Shown one piece after another: positions 1 through 6,568 of a DNA stretch of 9,902 nt. Position 1 is the first letter of the stretch. The number at the start of each line of letters is the position of its first letter. The position numbers and the translations under genes were made by a program. The DNA lies in contig CADBNX010000021.1 of the NCBI GenBank assembly GCA_902796115.1, positions 1 to 9,902 of the forward strand. Reading direction: 5' to 3'. The notes beneath the pieces are model-generated. The model did no database searches. It was not told the origin of the DNA and saw nothing but the letters and a program-made list of their open reading frames with translations. The stretch comes from an uncultured Eubacteriales bacterium (GTDB lineage Bacteria; Bacillota; Clostridia; Christensenellales; Aristaeellaceae).

Positions 1-420
1 ACAGTCTTTGGCTGCACCTTCGGCGAAGTGGCGGCAAATCCCGAATCCAGAAAAATCTGCCTGGATCTGATCAGGGAATGCATCGACACGGGCCGCAGAA
101 GCGGCGCCGGATTCGCCCGTATGCAGGGAAAGGATATCGTTTCCCTGTTCTATTACCGGAATCCGCTGAAACGGCGCTTTGCCCTGGTCATCCTGCCCCT
201 TGCCATCCGTCAGCACGCGCAGATCGTTCCGAGCATGCTGCAGGATATCCGAAAAGGCAAAAAAACCGAAATCGACGATATCAACGGCGCCGTATGCGCG
301 GCGGGAGACCGGGCCGGCTTTGAAACCCCCATCAACGACACGGTGGTCGACGCCGTGCACCGCATCGAAAACGGGGAGCTGACGCCCGGCTTCGAAAACC
401 TGCGTCTTTTCCGTAAGTAA
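1..420 (+). CDS. panE: Ketopantoate reductase family protein (2-dehydropantoate 2-reductase), C-terminal part only
   Basis: The reading frame is open from base 1 to the TAA at 418-420, so this is the last 139 codons of a gene that begins upstream. The GTG at 28 is just an internal valine. The family reduces ketopantoate to pantoate with NADPH in the cytosolic route to pantothenate and CoA. What is visible is the helical C-terminal ApbA_C domain. Its hallmark runs from PSMLQDI to KKTEIDDING (fragment residues 77-96), followed by GFETPIND. The serine (78) and glutamate (90) are 12 residues apart, the same spacing as Ser244 and Glu256 of E. coli PanE, which help bind substrate and cofactor. The N-terminal Rossmann domain and the catalytic lysine are outside the window. 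Several paralogues of this fold have unproven substrates, so the family is secure but pantothenate synthesis is only likely. The stop lies 39 bases before glgB, so read-through into the glycogen genes is possible. Confidence 0.85.
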   Translation, partial: TVFGCTFGEVAANPESRKICLDLIRECIDTGRRSGAGFARMQGKDIVSLFYYRNPLKRRFALVILPLAIRQHAQIVPSMLQDIRKGKKTEIDDINGAVCAAGDRAGFETPINDTVVDAVHRIENGELTPGFENLRLFRK

Positions 421-445
421 GCCCCTGCAGCGCCGACAGCTTCAC

Positions 446-451
446 AGGAGG
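446..451 (+). promoter_or_regulatory. Ribosome binding site of glgB
   Basis: A perfect AGGAGG lies 8 bases before the ATG at 460 and fixes that start. The 39-base gap between the reductase stop and this start contains no obvious promoter or terminator, which supports co-transcription from upstream. Confidence 0.8.
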
Positions 452-459
452 TACCTTGC

Positions 460-2424
460 ATGCGCTACCACGCACCGAAGGATTACGAACGCGAGTCTTT
501 CCACCGGGGATCGCAGTCCGAAGCATACCGTTTTCTGGGAGCCCACCCGGGAACGCAGAACGGAAAGGCGTACTGGCATTTTGCCGTCTGGGCGCCGAAC
601 GCGGCGAAGGTATGCCTGACGGGAGAATTCTGCGGCTGGAGCACCGACGCATATCCCATGCAGAAACAGTATGACGGGATCTGGGAACTGCGTCTTGACG
701 CCGGGCTTTTTTCCGTGCAGGCTCATCCCGAGCTGGCCCCCTATCCGGAGGCACAGGAGCGTCTGCGCGCCTACAAATACGCGGTGACCTCTCAAAGCGG
801 CGAAATGCACCTGAAAGCGGATCCCTACGCTTTTGCTTCCGAGCTGCGTCCCAACACCGCAAGTCTCCTTTGTGATCTGGACGGATATGCCTGGCAGGAT
901 CAGAAGTGGATGCGCAGGCGGAAAAAAACCGATACTCTCAGGGAGCCCGTCAACATCTATGAAATGCACCTGGGCACGTGGCGGCGTTCTCCGGACGGAA
1001 GCTTTCTGAGCTACGGGGAAATCGCGGATCAGCTGATTCCCTACCTGACGGATCTTCACTACACGCACGTAGAGCTGCTCCCCGTCATGGAGCATCCGCT
1101 GGACGGCTCCTGGGGCTATCAGGTGACAGGTTATTATTCGCCCACCTCCCGCTACGGCTCTCCCCATGATTTCATGCGTTTCGTCGACCGGATGCACGCC
1201 GCCGGCATCGGCGTGATCCTGGACTGGGTGCCCGCGCACTTCCCGAGGGACGAAATCGGCCTGCGCCGTTTCGACGGCACGCCCTGTTATGAGCATGCCG
1301 ATCTCCGCCGGTCCGATATGGGGCAGTGGGGCACCGTGCTGTTTGATTACGCGCGCGGGGAGGTATGTTCCTTCCTGCTTTCCAACGCCTGCTTCTGGCT
1401 GAAAAAGTACCACGCCGACGGTCTGCGCTGTGACGCCGTCAGCGCCATGCTCTATCATGATTTCTGCCGTGATCCCGGCGCGTGGCTGCCCAACAGGTTC
1501 GGCGGCAATGAAAACCTGGAGGCCGCCGATTTTCTCCGCCGTCTGAACACGGTCTGCCGCGAATCCCATCCGGGCATCATGATGATCGCGGAGGAATCGA
1601 GCGCTTATCCCAAAGTAACCGGAAACCCCGATCAGGGTGGCCTCGGCTTTACTTTCAAATGGAACATGGGATGGATGAACGACATCCTGTCCTATATCGC
1701 CCTGGATCCCGTTTACCGGAAATACCATCACAACAAGCTTACCTTTTCCCTGATGTACGCGTTCAGTGAGCATTATGTGCTTCCTTTTTCACACGATGAA
1801 GTCGTGCACGGCAAGCACAGCATGCTGGATAAACAGCCGGGCGACATCTGGCAGAAATTCGCCGGACTGCGGGCGCTGTACGGATACATGCTCACACACC
1901 CCGGCAAAAAACTGCTGTTCATGGGCGGAGAATTCGGCCAGTTCGTCGAATGGAGGGATTCCGAACAGCTCGACTGGTTTTTGCTCGGCTATGAGCGCCA
2001 TCCCGAGATGCTCCGCTACGTCCGGGAACTGAATCTCCTCTACCGCAGCCACCCGGCGCTCTGGCGCGCGGATGACTCCTGGGACGGTTTCCGCTGGATC
2101 AGTGTGGACGACGCGGACCGTTCCGTGCTGGTCTACCTCCGGAGCTGTCCGGAGGAGACGCTGCTGTGCTGCGTGAACTTCACGCCCGTCGTATACCGGG
2201 ATTATCAGATCGGAATGCCCTATGCCGCGCAGCTTGAGGAAATCCTGTGCAGCGACAGGGAGGAGTACGCGGGCAGCGGCCAGTATAACGGCCTGCCTGT
2301 GCGGACCGAACCCGTCCCGTGCGGAGCGTTCGGCTTTTCCGCCTCCGTTCTCCTTCCCCCGCTCGGGTTTTCCTGCTTTTCCGTGAATAAAATATCCGAT
2401 AAGGAGGATTCAAATGTACAGTAA
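460..2424 (+). CDS. glgB: 1,4-alpha-glucan branching enzyme GlgB (GH13, CBM48)
   Basis: Cytosolic enzyme that cuts alpha-1,4 chains and re-attaches them as alpha-1,6 branches in glycogen. The protein has 654 residues: a CBM48 domain (about 20-125), the GH13 barrel (about 165-530) and a C-terminal beta domain. Conserved barrel motifs are ILDWVPAHFP (253-262), DGLRCDAV with nucleophile Asp325, MIAEES with acid/base Glu378, and FSHDEVVHGK with Asp446. All three catalytic residues sit exactly 80 positions before E. coli Asp405, Glu458 and Asp526. The E. coli N1 domain is therefore missing, as is usual in shorter Firmicutes enzymes. An oddity is about 27 residues between WEL (75-77) and YKY (105-107) in the CBM48 part, where about 10 are usual. 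The gene ends with TAA inside the start of glgC, an 11-base overlap that suggests coupled translation. Confidence 0.97.
   Translation: MRYHAPKDYERESFHRGSQSEAYRFLGAHPGTQNGKAYWHFAVWAPNAAKVCLTGEFCGWSTDAYPMQKQYDGIWELRLDAGLFSVQAHPELAPYPEAQERLRAYKYAVTSQSGEMHLKADPYAFASELRPNTASLLCDLDGYAWQDQKWMRRRKKTDTLREPVNIYEMHLGTWRRSPDGSFLSYGEIADQLIPYLTDLHYTHVELLPVMEHPLDGSWGYQVTGYYSPTSRYGSPHDFMRFVDRMHAAGIGVILDWVPAHFPRDEIGLRRFDGTPCYEHADLRRSDMGQWGTVLFDYARGEVCSFLLSNACFWLKKYHADGLRCDAVSAMLYHDFCRDPGAWLPNRFGGNENLEAADFLRRLNTVCRESHPGIMMIAEESSAYPKVTGNPDQGGLGFTFKWNMGWMNDILSYIALDPVYRKYHHNKLTFSLMYAFSEHYVLPFSHDEVVHGKHSMLDKQPGDIWQKFAGLRALYGYMLTHPGKKLLFMGGEFGQFVEWRDSEQLDWFLLGYERHPEMLRYVRELNLLYRSHPALWRADDSWDGFRWISVDDADRSVLVYLRSCPEETLLCCVNFTPVVYRDYQIGMPYAAQLEEILCSDREEYAGSGQYNGLPVRTEPVPCGAFGFSASVLLPPLGFSCFSVNKISDKEDSNVQ
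2401..2407 (+). promoter_or_regulatory. Ribosome binding site of glgC, inside the glgB coding region
   Basis: AAGGAGG is followed by a 6-base spacer and the ATG at 2414. It lies wholly within the last codons of glgB and fixes the overlapping glgC start. Confidence 0.8.
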
Positions 2425-3586
2425 GAAAAAATGCGTCGCCATGCTTCTTGCGGGCGGTCAGGGAAGCCGGCTCGGGATCCTGACCCGAAGCATGGCCAAG
2501 CCTGCCGTGCCGTACGGCGGAAAGTACCGCATCATCGACTTTCCGCTGAGCAACTGCTCCAACAGCGGCATCGACGTCGTGGGCGTGCTGACCCAGTACC
2601 GTCCGCTTGAGCTGAACGCCTATATCGCAAGCGGCGCTCCCTGGGACCTGGACCTGGTCAACGGCGGGGTCTTTGTGCTCCCGCCCTACCATCGCGGCAG
2701 CACCGGCGAATGGTACAGCGGGACCGCCAACGCGATCTACCAGAACCTCGCCTTCATCGAGCAGTGGGATCCGGATTACGTGCTGATACTGTCCGGCGAT
2801 CATATCTACAAAATGGATTATTCCGCCATGCTCGCGCATCACATCGCAAAAAAAGCGGACGTCACCATCGCGGTGCGCCAGGTTCCCTGGGAGGAGGCCT
2901 CCCGATTCGGCATCATGAATACGGATGATGAAGGCAATATCGTGGAATTTGAGGAAAAACCGAAGCACCCCAAATCAAACAACGCCTCGATGGGGGTTTA
3001 CGTGTTCTCCTGGGAGCAGCTCCGCAGCTATCTGACTGCCGACGCGCAGGATCCCTCCTCCTCCAACGATTTCGGAAAGAACGTCATCCCCAAAATGCTC
3101 TCTGACGGATGCCGGATGAGCGCTTATTCCTTCAACGACTACTGGAAGGACGTCGGCACCATCGAAAGCCTGTGGGAAGCCAATATGGACCTGCTTTCCG
3201 ATCAGCCGCCGATCGATCTCCACGACAAAAAATTCCGGGTATACGCCAGAAATTCCGGCATGCTTCCCCAGTATCTCGCGCCCGGCTCCTCCGTTGCGGA
3301 CTGTCTTGTGACGGAAGGCTGCGAAATCGAGGGAACCGCCCGGCATTCCATCCTGTCCTCCGGTGTCAGGCTGATGAAAAACGCGGTCGTTGAGGACAGT
3401 GTGATCATGCCCGGCGCGGTCATTCACGGCGGTGCAGTGATCCGGCGCGCCATCATCGCGGAAAACGCGGTCATCGGCGAAGGGGCCGCCGTCGGAGAAG
3501 CGCAGGGTGAAATTGCCGTGGTCGGAGCCGGCGTCACGGTCCCGGCAGGCAGCCGCATCCCCGCCGGGGAACAGTTTGAAGGCTGA
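2414..3586 (+). CDS. glgC: Glucose-1-phosphate adenylyltransferase, catalytic subunit GlgC
   Basis: Makes ADP-glucose and pyrophosphate from ATP and glucose 1-phosphate, the committed step of bacterial glycogen synthesis, in the cytosol. The 390-residue protein has an N-terminal nucleotidyltransferase domain and a C-terminal left-handed beta-helix (about 289-378) with hexapeptide repeats. Visible motifs are the nucleotide loop AGGQGSRL (13-20), KPAVPYGGKYRIIDFPLS (29-46), GTANAIYQN (103-111), SGDHIYKMDY (127-136) with the catalytic Asp129, FEEKP (179-183) with Lys182 in the position of the glucose-1-phosphate-binding lysine, and YWKDVGT (243-249). All the expected catalytic positions are intact, in contrast to the neighbouring glgD. 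Length is normal for Firmicutes GlgC. The TGA overlaps the ribosome binding site of glgD 12 bases before its start, which fits a heteromeric GlgC-GlgD enzyme made from one message. Confidence 0.97.
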   Translation: MYSKKKCVAMLLAGGQGSRLGILTRSMAKPAVPYGGKYRIIDFPLSNCSNSGIDVVGVLTQYRPLELNAYIASGAPWDLDLVNGGVFVLPPYHRGSTGEWYSGTANAIYQNLAFIEQWDPDYVLILSGDHIYKMDYSAMLAHHIAKKADVTIAVRQVPWEEASRFGIMNTDDEGNIVEFEEKPKHPKSNNASMGVYVFSWEQLRSYLTADAQDPSSSNDFGKNVIPKMLSDGCRMSAYSFNDYWKDVGTIESLWEANMDLLSDQPPIDLHDKKFRVYARNSGMLPQYLAPGSSVADCLVTEGCEIEGTARHSILSSGVRLMKNAVVEDSVIMPGAVIHGGAVIRRAIIAENAVIGEGAAVGEAQGEIAVVGAGVTVPAGSRIPAGEQFEG

Positions 3587-3598
3587 GGAGGCACGGTT

Positions 3599-4723
3599 AT
3601 GGCTAACAACATCATGGGAATCATTTATACCGGAGAAAGAGACCAGCAGCTCCGGGAGCTGACGGCCAAGCGGGCGGTCGCCGCCATGCCGATCTGCGCG
3701 CGCTACCGTCTGATCGACTTTCCGCTTTCCTCGATGACGGCAAGCGGCATCCGCAACATCGGCATCATCCTGCAGCGCAATTACAACAGCCTGATGGACC
3801 ACCTGGGCTCCGGAAAAGAGTGGGACCTGCACGGAAAAAGCTCAGGCCTTGTGCTGCTCCCTCCCTTCACCACGTCGGAAAACATCGGCCTGTATGCCGG
3901 TTTTCTGGACGCGCTGCGCAGCAATCTTCAGTATATGCGCCGCAGCAAGCAAAAATACGTGGTAGTCACCGATACGCACATGCTCTATACCGAGCGCTAC
4001 GATGAAATGGTGGAGGCGCATGTCCGCTCCGGCGCGGATATCACCCTGCTCTACAGCAGCGATCCGAGCATGCGCAAGAGCGGCTTCGGACGGTATCTTG
4101 AAGTGCGGGAGGACGGAGAGGTAACGGGCCTGGAAGTCGATCCGCAGACGCCCCGGCTTCCCGTTACCTATATGGAATGCTTCTGTCTGGAGCGGGAAAA
4201 GCTGATCGAAATGGTGGATACCGCGGTTTCCCGCGGCCAGTACCATCTGACAAGGGACGTGCTGATGAACGCGATCTACTCGCACACCATGAAGGTGCAC
4301 GGCTTTGAATGCCGCAGCAAAGTATGGCACATCGACTCCGTGCAGTCCTACTTTGACTGCAGCATGGATCTGCTCTCCCCTGAGACCCGGAAAAAGCTGT
4401 TCCCTGCGGACCGGCCCATCCTGACCAAGCTGCGGGACGAAATGCCCACACAGCACCGAAAGGACGCGCATGTGACAAACAGCCTGATCGCGGACGGCTG
4501 CATCATTGAAGGCACCGTGGAGAACTGCATTCTTTTCCGCGGCGTTCACATTGAAGCCGGCGCGGTCGTGCGCAATTCCATCATCATGCAGGACGGCTAT
4601 GTCAACAGCGGTGCGGAACTGGATAACTGCATCCTGGATAAGCAGACCGTCGTCCGCAGCCGCACACGCCTCATCGCTCCCCGGACCTACCCGATCGTGA
4701 TCGCAAAGAATATGACGGTTTAA
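3599..4723 (+). CDS. glgD: GlgD, regulatory/non-catalytic subunit of ADP-glucose pyrophosphorylase
   Basis: A GlgC paralogue that in Firmicutes partners GlgC and modifies its activity. The 374-residue protein keeps the fold: RYRLIDFPLS at 35-44, a nucleotidyltransferase core, the KVWHIDSVQSYFDCSMDLL segment that matches YWKDVGT...NMDLL of GlgC, and a hexapeptide beta-helix over about the last 90 residues. The active-site residues are gone. The glycine-rich loop is replaced by IYTGERDQQLRELT (9-22). The catalytic aspartate of SGDH reads Thr126 in VTDTHMLY. The FEEKP lysine has no counterpart. This pattern is normal for GlgD and separates it clearly from glgC. The start at 3599 has GAGGAGG (3585-3591) 7 bases upstream, overlapping the glgC stop. 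The stop is followed within 2 bases by the glgA ribosome binding site. Confidence 0.95.
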   Translation: MANNIMGIIYTGERDQQLRELTAKRAVAAMPICARYRLIDFPLSSMTASGIRNIGIILQRNYNSLMDHLGSGKEWDLHGKSSGLVLLPPFTTSENIGLYAGFLDALRSNLQYMRRSKQKYVVVTDTHMLYTERYDEMVEAHVRSGADITLLYSSDPSMRKSGFGRYLEVREDGEVTGLEVDPQTPRLPVTYMECFCLEREKLIEMVDTAVSRGQYHLTRDVLMNAIYSHTMKVHGFECRSKVWHIDSVQSYFDCSMDLLSPETRKKLFPADRPILTKLRDEMPTQHRKDAHVTNSLIADGCIIEGTVENCILFRGVHIEAGAVVRNSIIMQDGYVNSGAELDNCILDKQTVVRSRTRLIAPRTYPIVIAKNMTV

Positions 4724-4739
4724 CGGAGGTAAGCGTTCC

Positions 4740-6179
4740 ATGAAGATTCTCTTTGCCGCGTCCGAATGCGTCCCGTTCTGCAAAACGGGCGGCCTCGCTG
4801 ACGTTGTCGGAGCCCTCGCGCCGATGATTGCCGCAAACGGGCATGAAGTCGGTGTGATCCTTCCCCTGTACAGCGCCATCGAAGAAAAGTATGTGTCCCG
4901 CATGAAGCATGAGACCGATTTTGAGGTGGAACTCGGCTGGCGCAGGCAGTACTGCGGCGTCGAATCCCTCAGGATGGACGGCGTCACCTGGTATTTCATA
5001 GACAACAAGTATTATTTCGGCCGCAGCTACATGTACGGAATGGGCGGAGACGAGTATGAGCGCTTCGGGTTCTTCTGCCGCGCGGTGCTCAACGCGCTGC
5101 AGATCCTGAATCTTCAGCCCGATATCATTCACTGCAACGACTGGCAGACCGGAATGATCCCCGCCCTGCTGCAGATACAGTACCGTCACCTTCCTTTCTA
5201 TCAGCCCATCCGCACGGTATTCACCATCCATAATCTGCAGTATCAGGGCATCTTCTCCATTCCGCAGGTGCAGGATGTGCTCGGCCTGGGAGACAGCCTG
5301 TTCACCGCCGACAAGCTCGAGTGCTGCGGCAACGCCAATTATATGAAGGCGGGACTGGTTTACGCGGACGAGATCACCACCGTTTCTCCTTCCTACGCGG
5401 AGGAGATCAAAACCGCCTATTACGGGGAAGGGATGGACGGACTGCTCCGCGCGAGGCAGGAGCACCTGACCGGCATCATCAACGGCATCGATACGCAGAT
5501 CTGGGATCCGGCACATGACAGGCATATCGCCAAGCCATACGCCGAGAACTCCCTGAAGGGAAAGGCCGCGTGCAAAGCGGCGCTTCAGAAGGAGCTTGGC
5601 CTCGAAGAGCGTCCCGGGACCCCGCTCATGGTGATGATCAGCAGGCTTTCCTCGCAGAAAGGCGTTGATCTGGTGGACCGTGTCCTGACCGAGATCATGG
5701 AGGAAGACGTGCAGTTCGCCGTGCTCGGGATGGGCGAAGCCCGGTACGTTGATCTGTTTTCCTGGGCGGAGCAGCGCTATCCCGGCCGCTTTTCCGCGCA
5801 TTTCCGCATGGATGAAGCGCTCAGCCACAGGATGTACGCCGGCGCGGATCTGTTTCTGATGCCGAGCCGTTTCGAACCCTGCGGACTCAGTCAGATGATC
5901 GCGCTCCGGTACGGCACCGTGCCCATCGTGCGTGAAACCGGCGGGCTGCGGGATACGGTGCTCAGCTACAACGAAGCCAACGGCGCCGGCAACGGATTCA
6001 GCTTTTTCAATTACAACGCGCATGACATGCTCTTCACCATCCGGCGCGCGCTGAACTACTACGGCAGGGAGCCGGAAATCTTCCGCCGGCTTGTCGCCCG
6101 CGGCATGAGCGGGGATTATTCCTGGAATCACAGTGCCCGTGTGTACCAGGATCTGTACCTTTCCCTGAAGGAGAAATGA
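4740..6179 (+). CDS. glgA: Glycogen synthase GlgA (GT5, ADP-glucose dependent)
   Basis: Transfers glucose from ADP-glucose to the non-reducing end of alpha-1,4-glucan in the cytosol, using the product of GlgC/GlgD. The 479 residues form the two Rossmann-like domains of the GT-B fold. Visible motifs are KTGGLADVVG (15-24, with ADP-glucose-binding Lys15), HCNDWQTG (131-138), FTIHNLQYQG (161-170), NGIDTQIWDP (248-257), SRLSSQKG (301-308, with Arg302 and Lys307 contacting the nucleotide sugar in this family), and SRFEPCGLSQ (376-385, with Glu379). Length matches the E. coli enzyme. GGAGG at 4725-4729 precedes the ATG by 10 bases. The gene ends ATGA-style: its TGA (6177-6179) shares bases with a possible ATG of the next gene, and AAGGAG for that gene is inside its last codons. 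glgP, which follows glgA in the Bacillus operon, is not here. Confidence 0.97.
   Translation: MKILFAASECVPFCKTGGLADVVGALAPMIAANGHEVGVILPLYSAIEEKYVSRMKHETDFEVELGWRRQYCGVESLRMDGVTWYFIDNKYYFGRSYMYGMGGDEYERFGFFCRAVLNALQILNLQPDIIHCNDWQTGMIPALLQIQYRHLPFYQPIRTVFTIHNLQYQGIFSIPQVQDVLGLGDSLFTADKLECCGNANYMKAGLVYADEITTVSPSYAEEIKTAYYGEGMDGLLRARQEHLTGIINGIDTQIWDPAHDRHIAKPYAENSLKGKAACKAALQKELGLEERPGTPLMVMISRLSSQKGVDLVDRVLTEIMEEDVQFAVLGMGEARYVDLFSWAEQRYPGRFSAHFRMDEALSHRMYAGADLFLMPSRFEPCGLSQMIALRYGTVPIVRETGGLRDTVLSYNEANGAGNGFSFFNYNAHDMLFTIRRALNYYGREPEIFRRLVARGMSGDYSWNHSARVYQDLYLSLKEK
6168..6173 (+). promoter_or_regulatory. Ribosome binding site that decides the start of the zinc-ribbon gene
   Basis: AAGGAG lies in the last codons of glgA. 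It is only 2 bases from the ATG at 6176 but 8 bases from the ATG at 6182. The second ATG is therefore the better start, leaving a 2-base gap after glgA instead of a 4-base overlap. Confidence 0.65.
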
Positions 6180-6181
6180 AA

Positions 6182-6568
6182 ATGTACTGTGAAAACTGCT
6201 GCCTGCTGTTTGACGCGGCCAAATGTCCCGAATGCGGCCGCAGGGGACGGGAGGTTCGGGACGAGGATTACTGTCTGCTCACGGAAAAACAGGAAATGTG
6301 GGCGGAAATGCTCGCCGACGCCCTGCGGCAGAATGAGATCGAGGCACTGCTGCGCAGCGTGAACGGAGCGGCCCTTTCCCTGTTTACCGGTCCCGCCGGA
6401 AGCTTCTGTCAGGTATTCGTTCCCTATCGGGATATGGAAAAAGCCGCCTGGGTGGAAGAGAGCCTTTTCGGCCCGAACGCGGTATTCGCGGATGAAGATG
6501 CAGAAGATACAAATGAGGAAAACGGATCCTTACCGGAAGGAGAGAATGAAGAAAATGAAAATGGGTGA
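6182..6568 (+). CDS. Small zinc-ribbon protein with a DUF2007-like domain and acidic tail
   Basis: A 128-residue cytosolic protein of unknown function. The first 18 residues hold two Cys-x-x-Cys pairs (Cys3, Cys6, Cys15, Cys18), a compact zinc ribbon. Residues about 28-96 resemble the DUF2007 'putative signal transducing protein' fold: a first strand (YCLLT), a helix that would be LADALRQNEIEALLRSV, then a strand (CQVFVPYRD) and a second helix. This assignment is from pattern only. Residues 104-128 are a low-complexity acidic tail rich in Glu, Asp and Asn. There is no signal peptide or membrane segment. The longer start at 6176 adds only Met-Lys and has poor spacing to the ribosome binding site. 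Position directly after glgA, with tight spacing, suggests translational coupling and perhaps a regulatory or adaptor role, but no partner can be read from the sequence. Confidence 0.8.
   Translation: MYCENCCLLFDAAKCPECGRRGREVRDEDYCLLTEKQEMWAEMLADALRQNEIEALLRSVNGAALSLFTGPAGSFCQVFVPYRDMEKAAWVEESLFGPNAVFADEDAEDTNEENGSLPEGENEENENG
6537..6542 (+). promoter_or_regulatory. Ribosome binding site before the GH109-like gene
   Basis: AAGGAG, within GGAAGGAGAG, sits in the acidic-tail coding region of the preceding gene. It is 3 bases from the ATG at 6546 and 12 bases from the ATG at 6555. Pairing through GGAAGG gives about 5 bases to 6546. Three in-frame ATGs follow it (6546, 6555, 6561), so the exact start is uncertain by up to five residues. 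Confidence 0.5.

Noticed and set aside
442..1773. 443-codon open frame on the - strand
   Set aside because: Antisense to glgB, with no recognisable domain.
3599..4723. glgD as a damaged glgC copy
   Set aside because: Loss of the glycine-rich loop, catalytic aspartate and lysine is the normal GlgD pattern. The frame is intact and the order C-D is standard, so it is not a pseudogene.
3842..5008. 388-codon open frame on the - strand
   Set aside because: Runs antisense across the glgD-glgA junction, which is inconsistent with a real gene in this tight + strand operon.
4671..6131. 486-codon open frame on the - strand
   Set aside because: Antisense to glgA, whose motifs are complete on the + strand; it is a codon-bias shadow.
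6492..6545. Upstream ATG at 6492 as start of the GH109-like gene
   Set aside because: It would add 18 residues without family similarity, increase the overlap with the preceding gene to 77 bases, and has no ribosome binding site at proper spacing.
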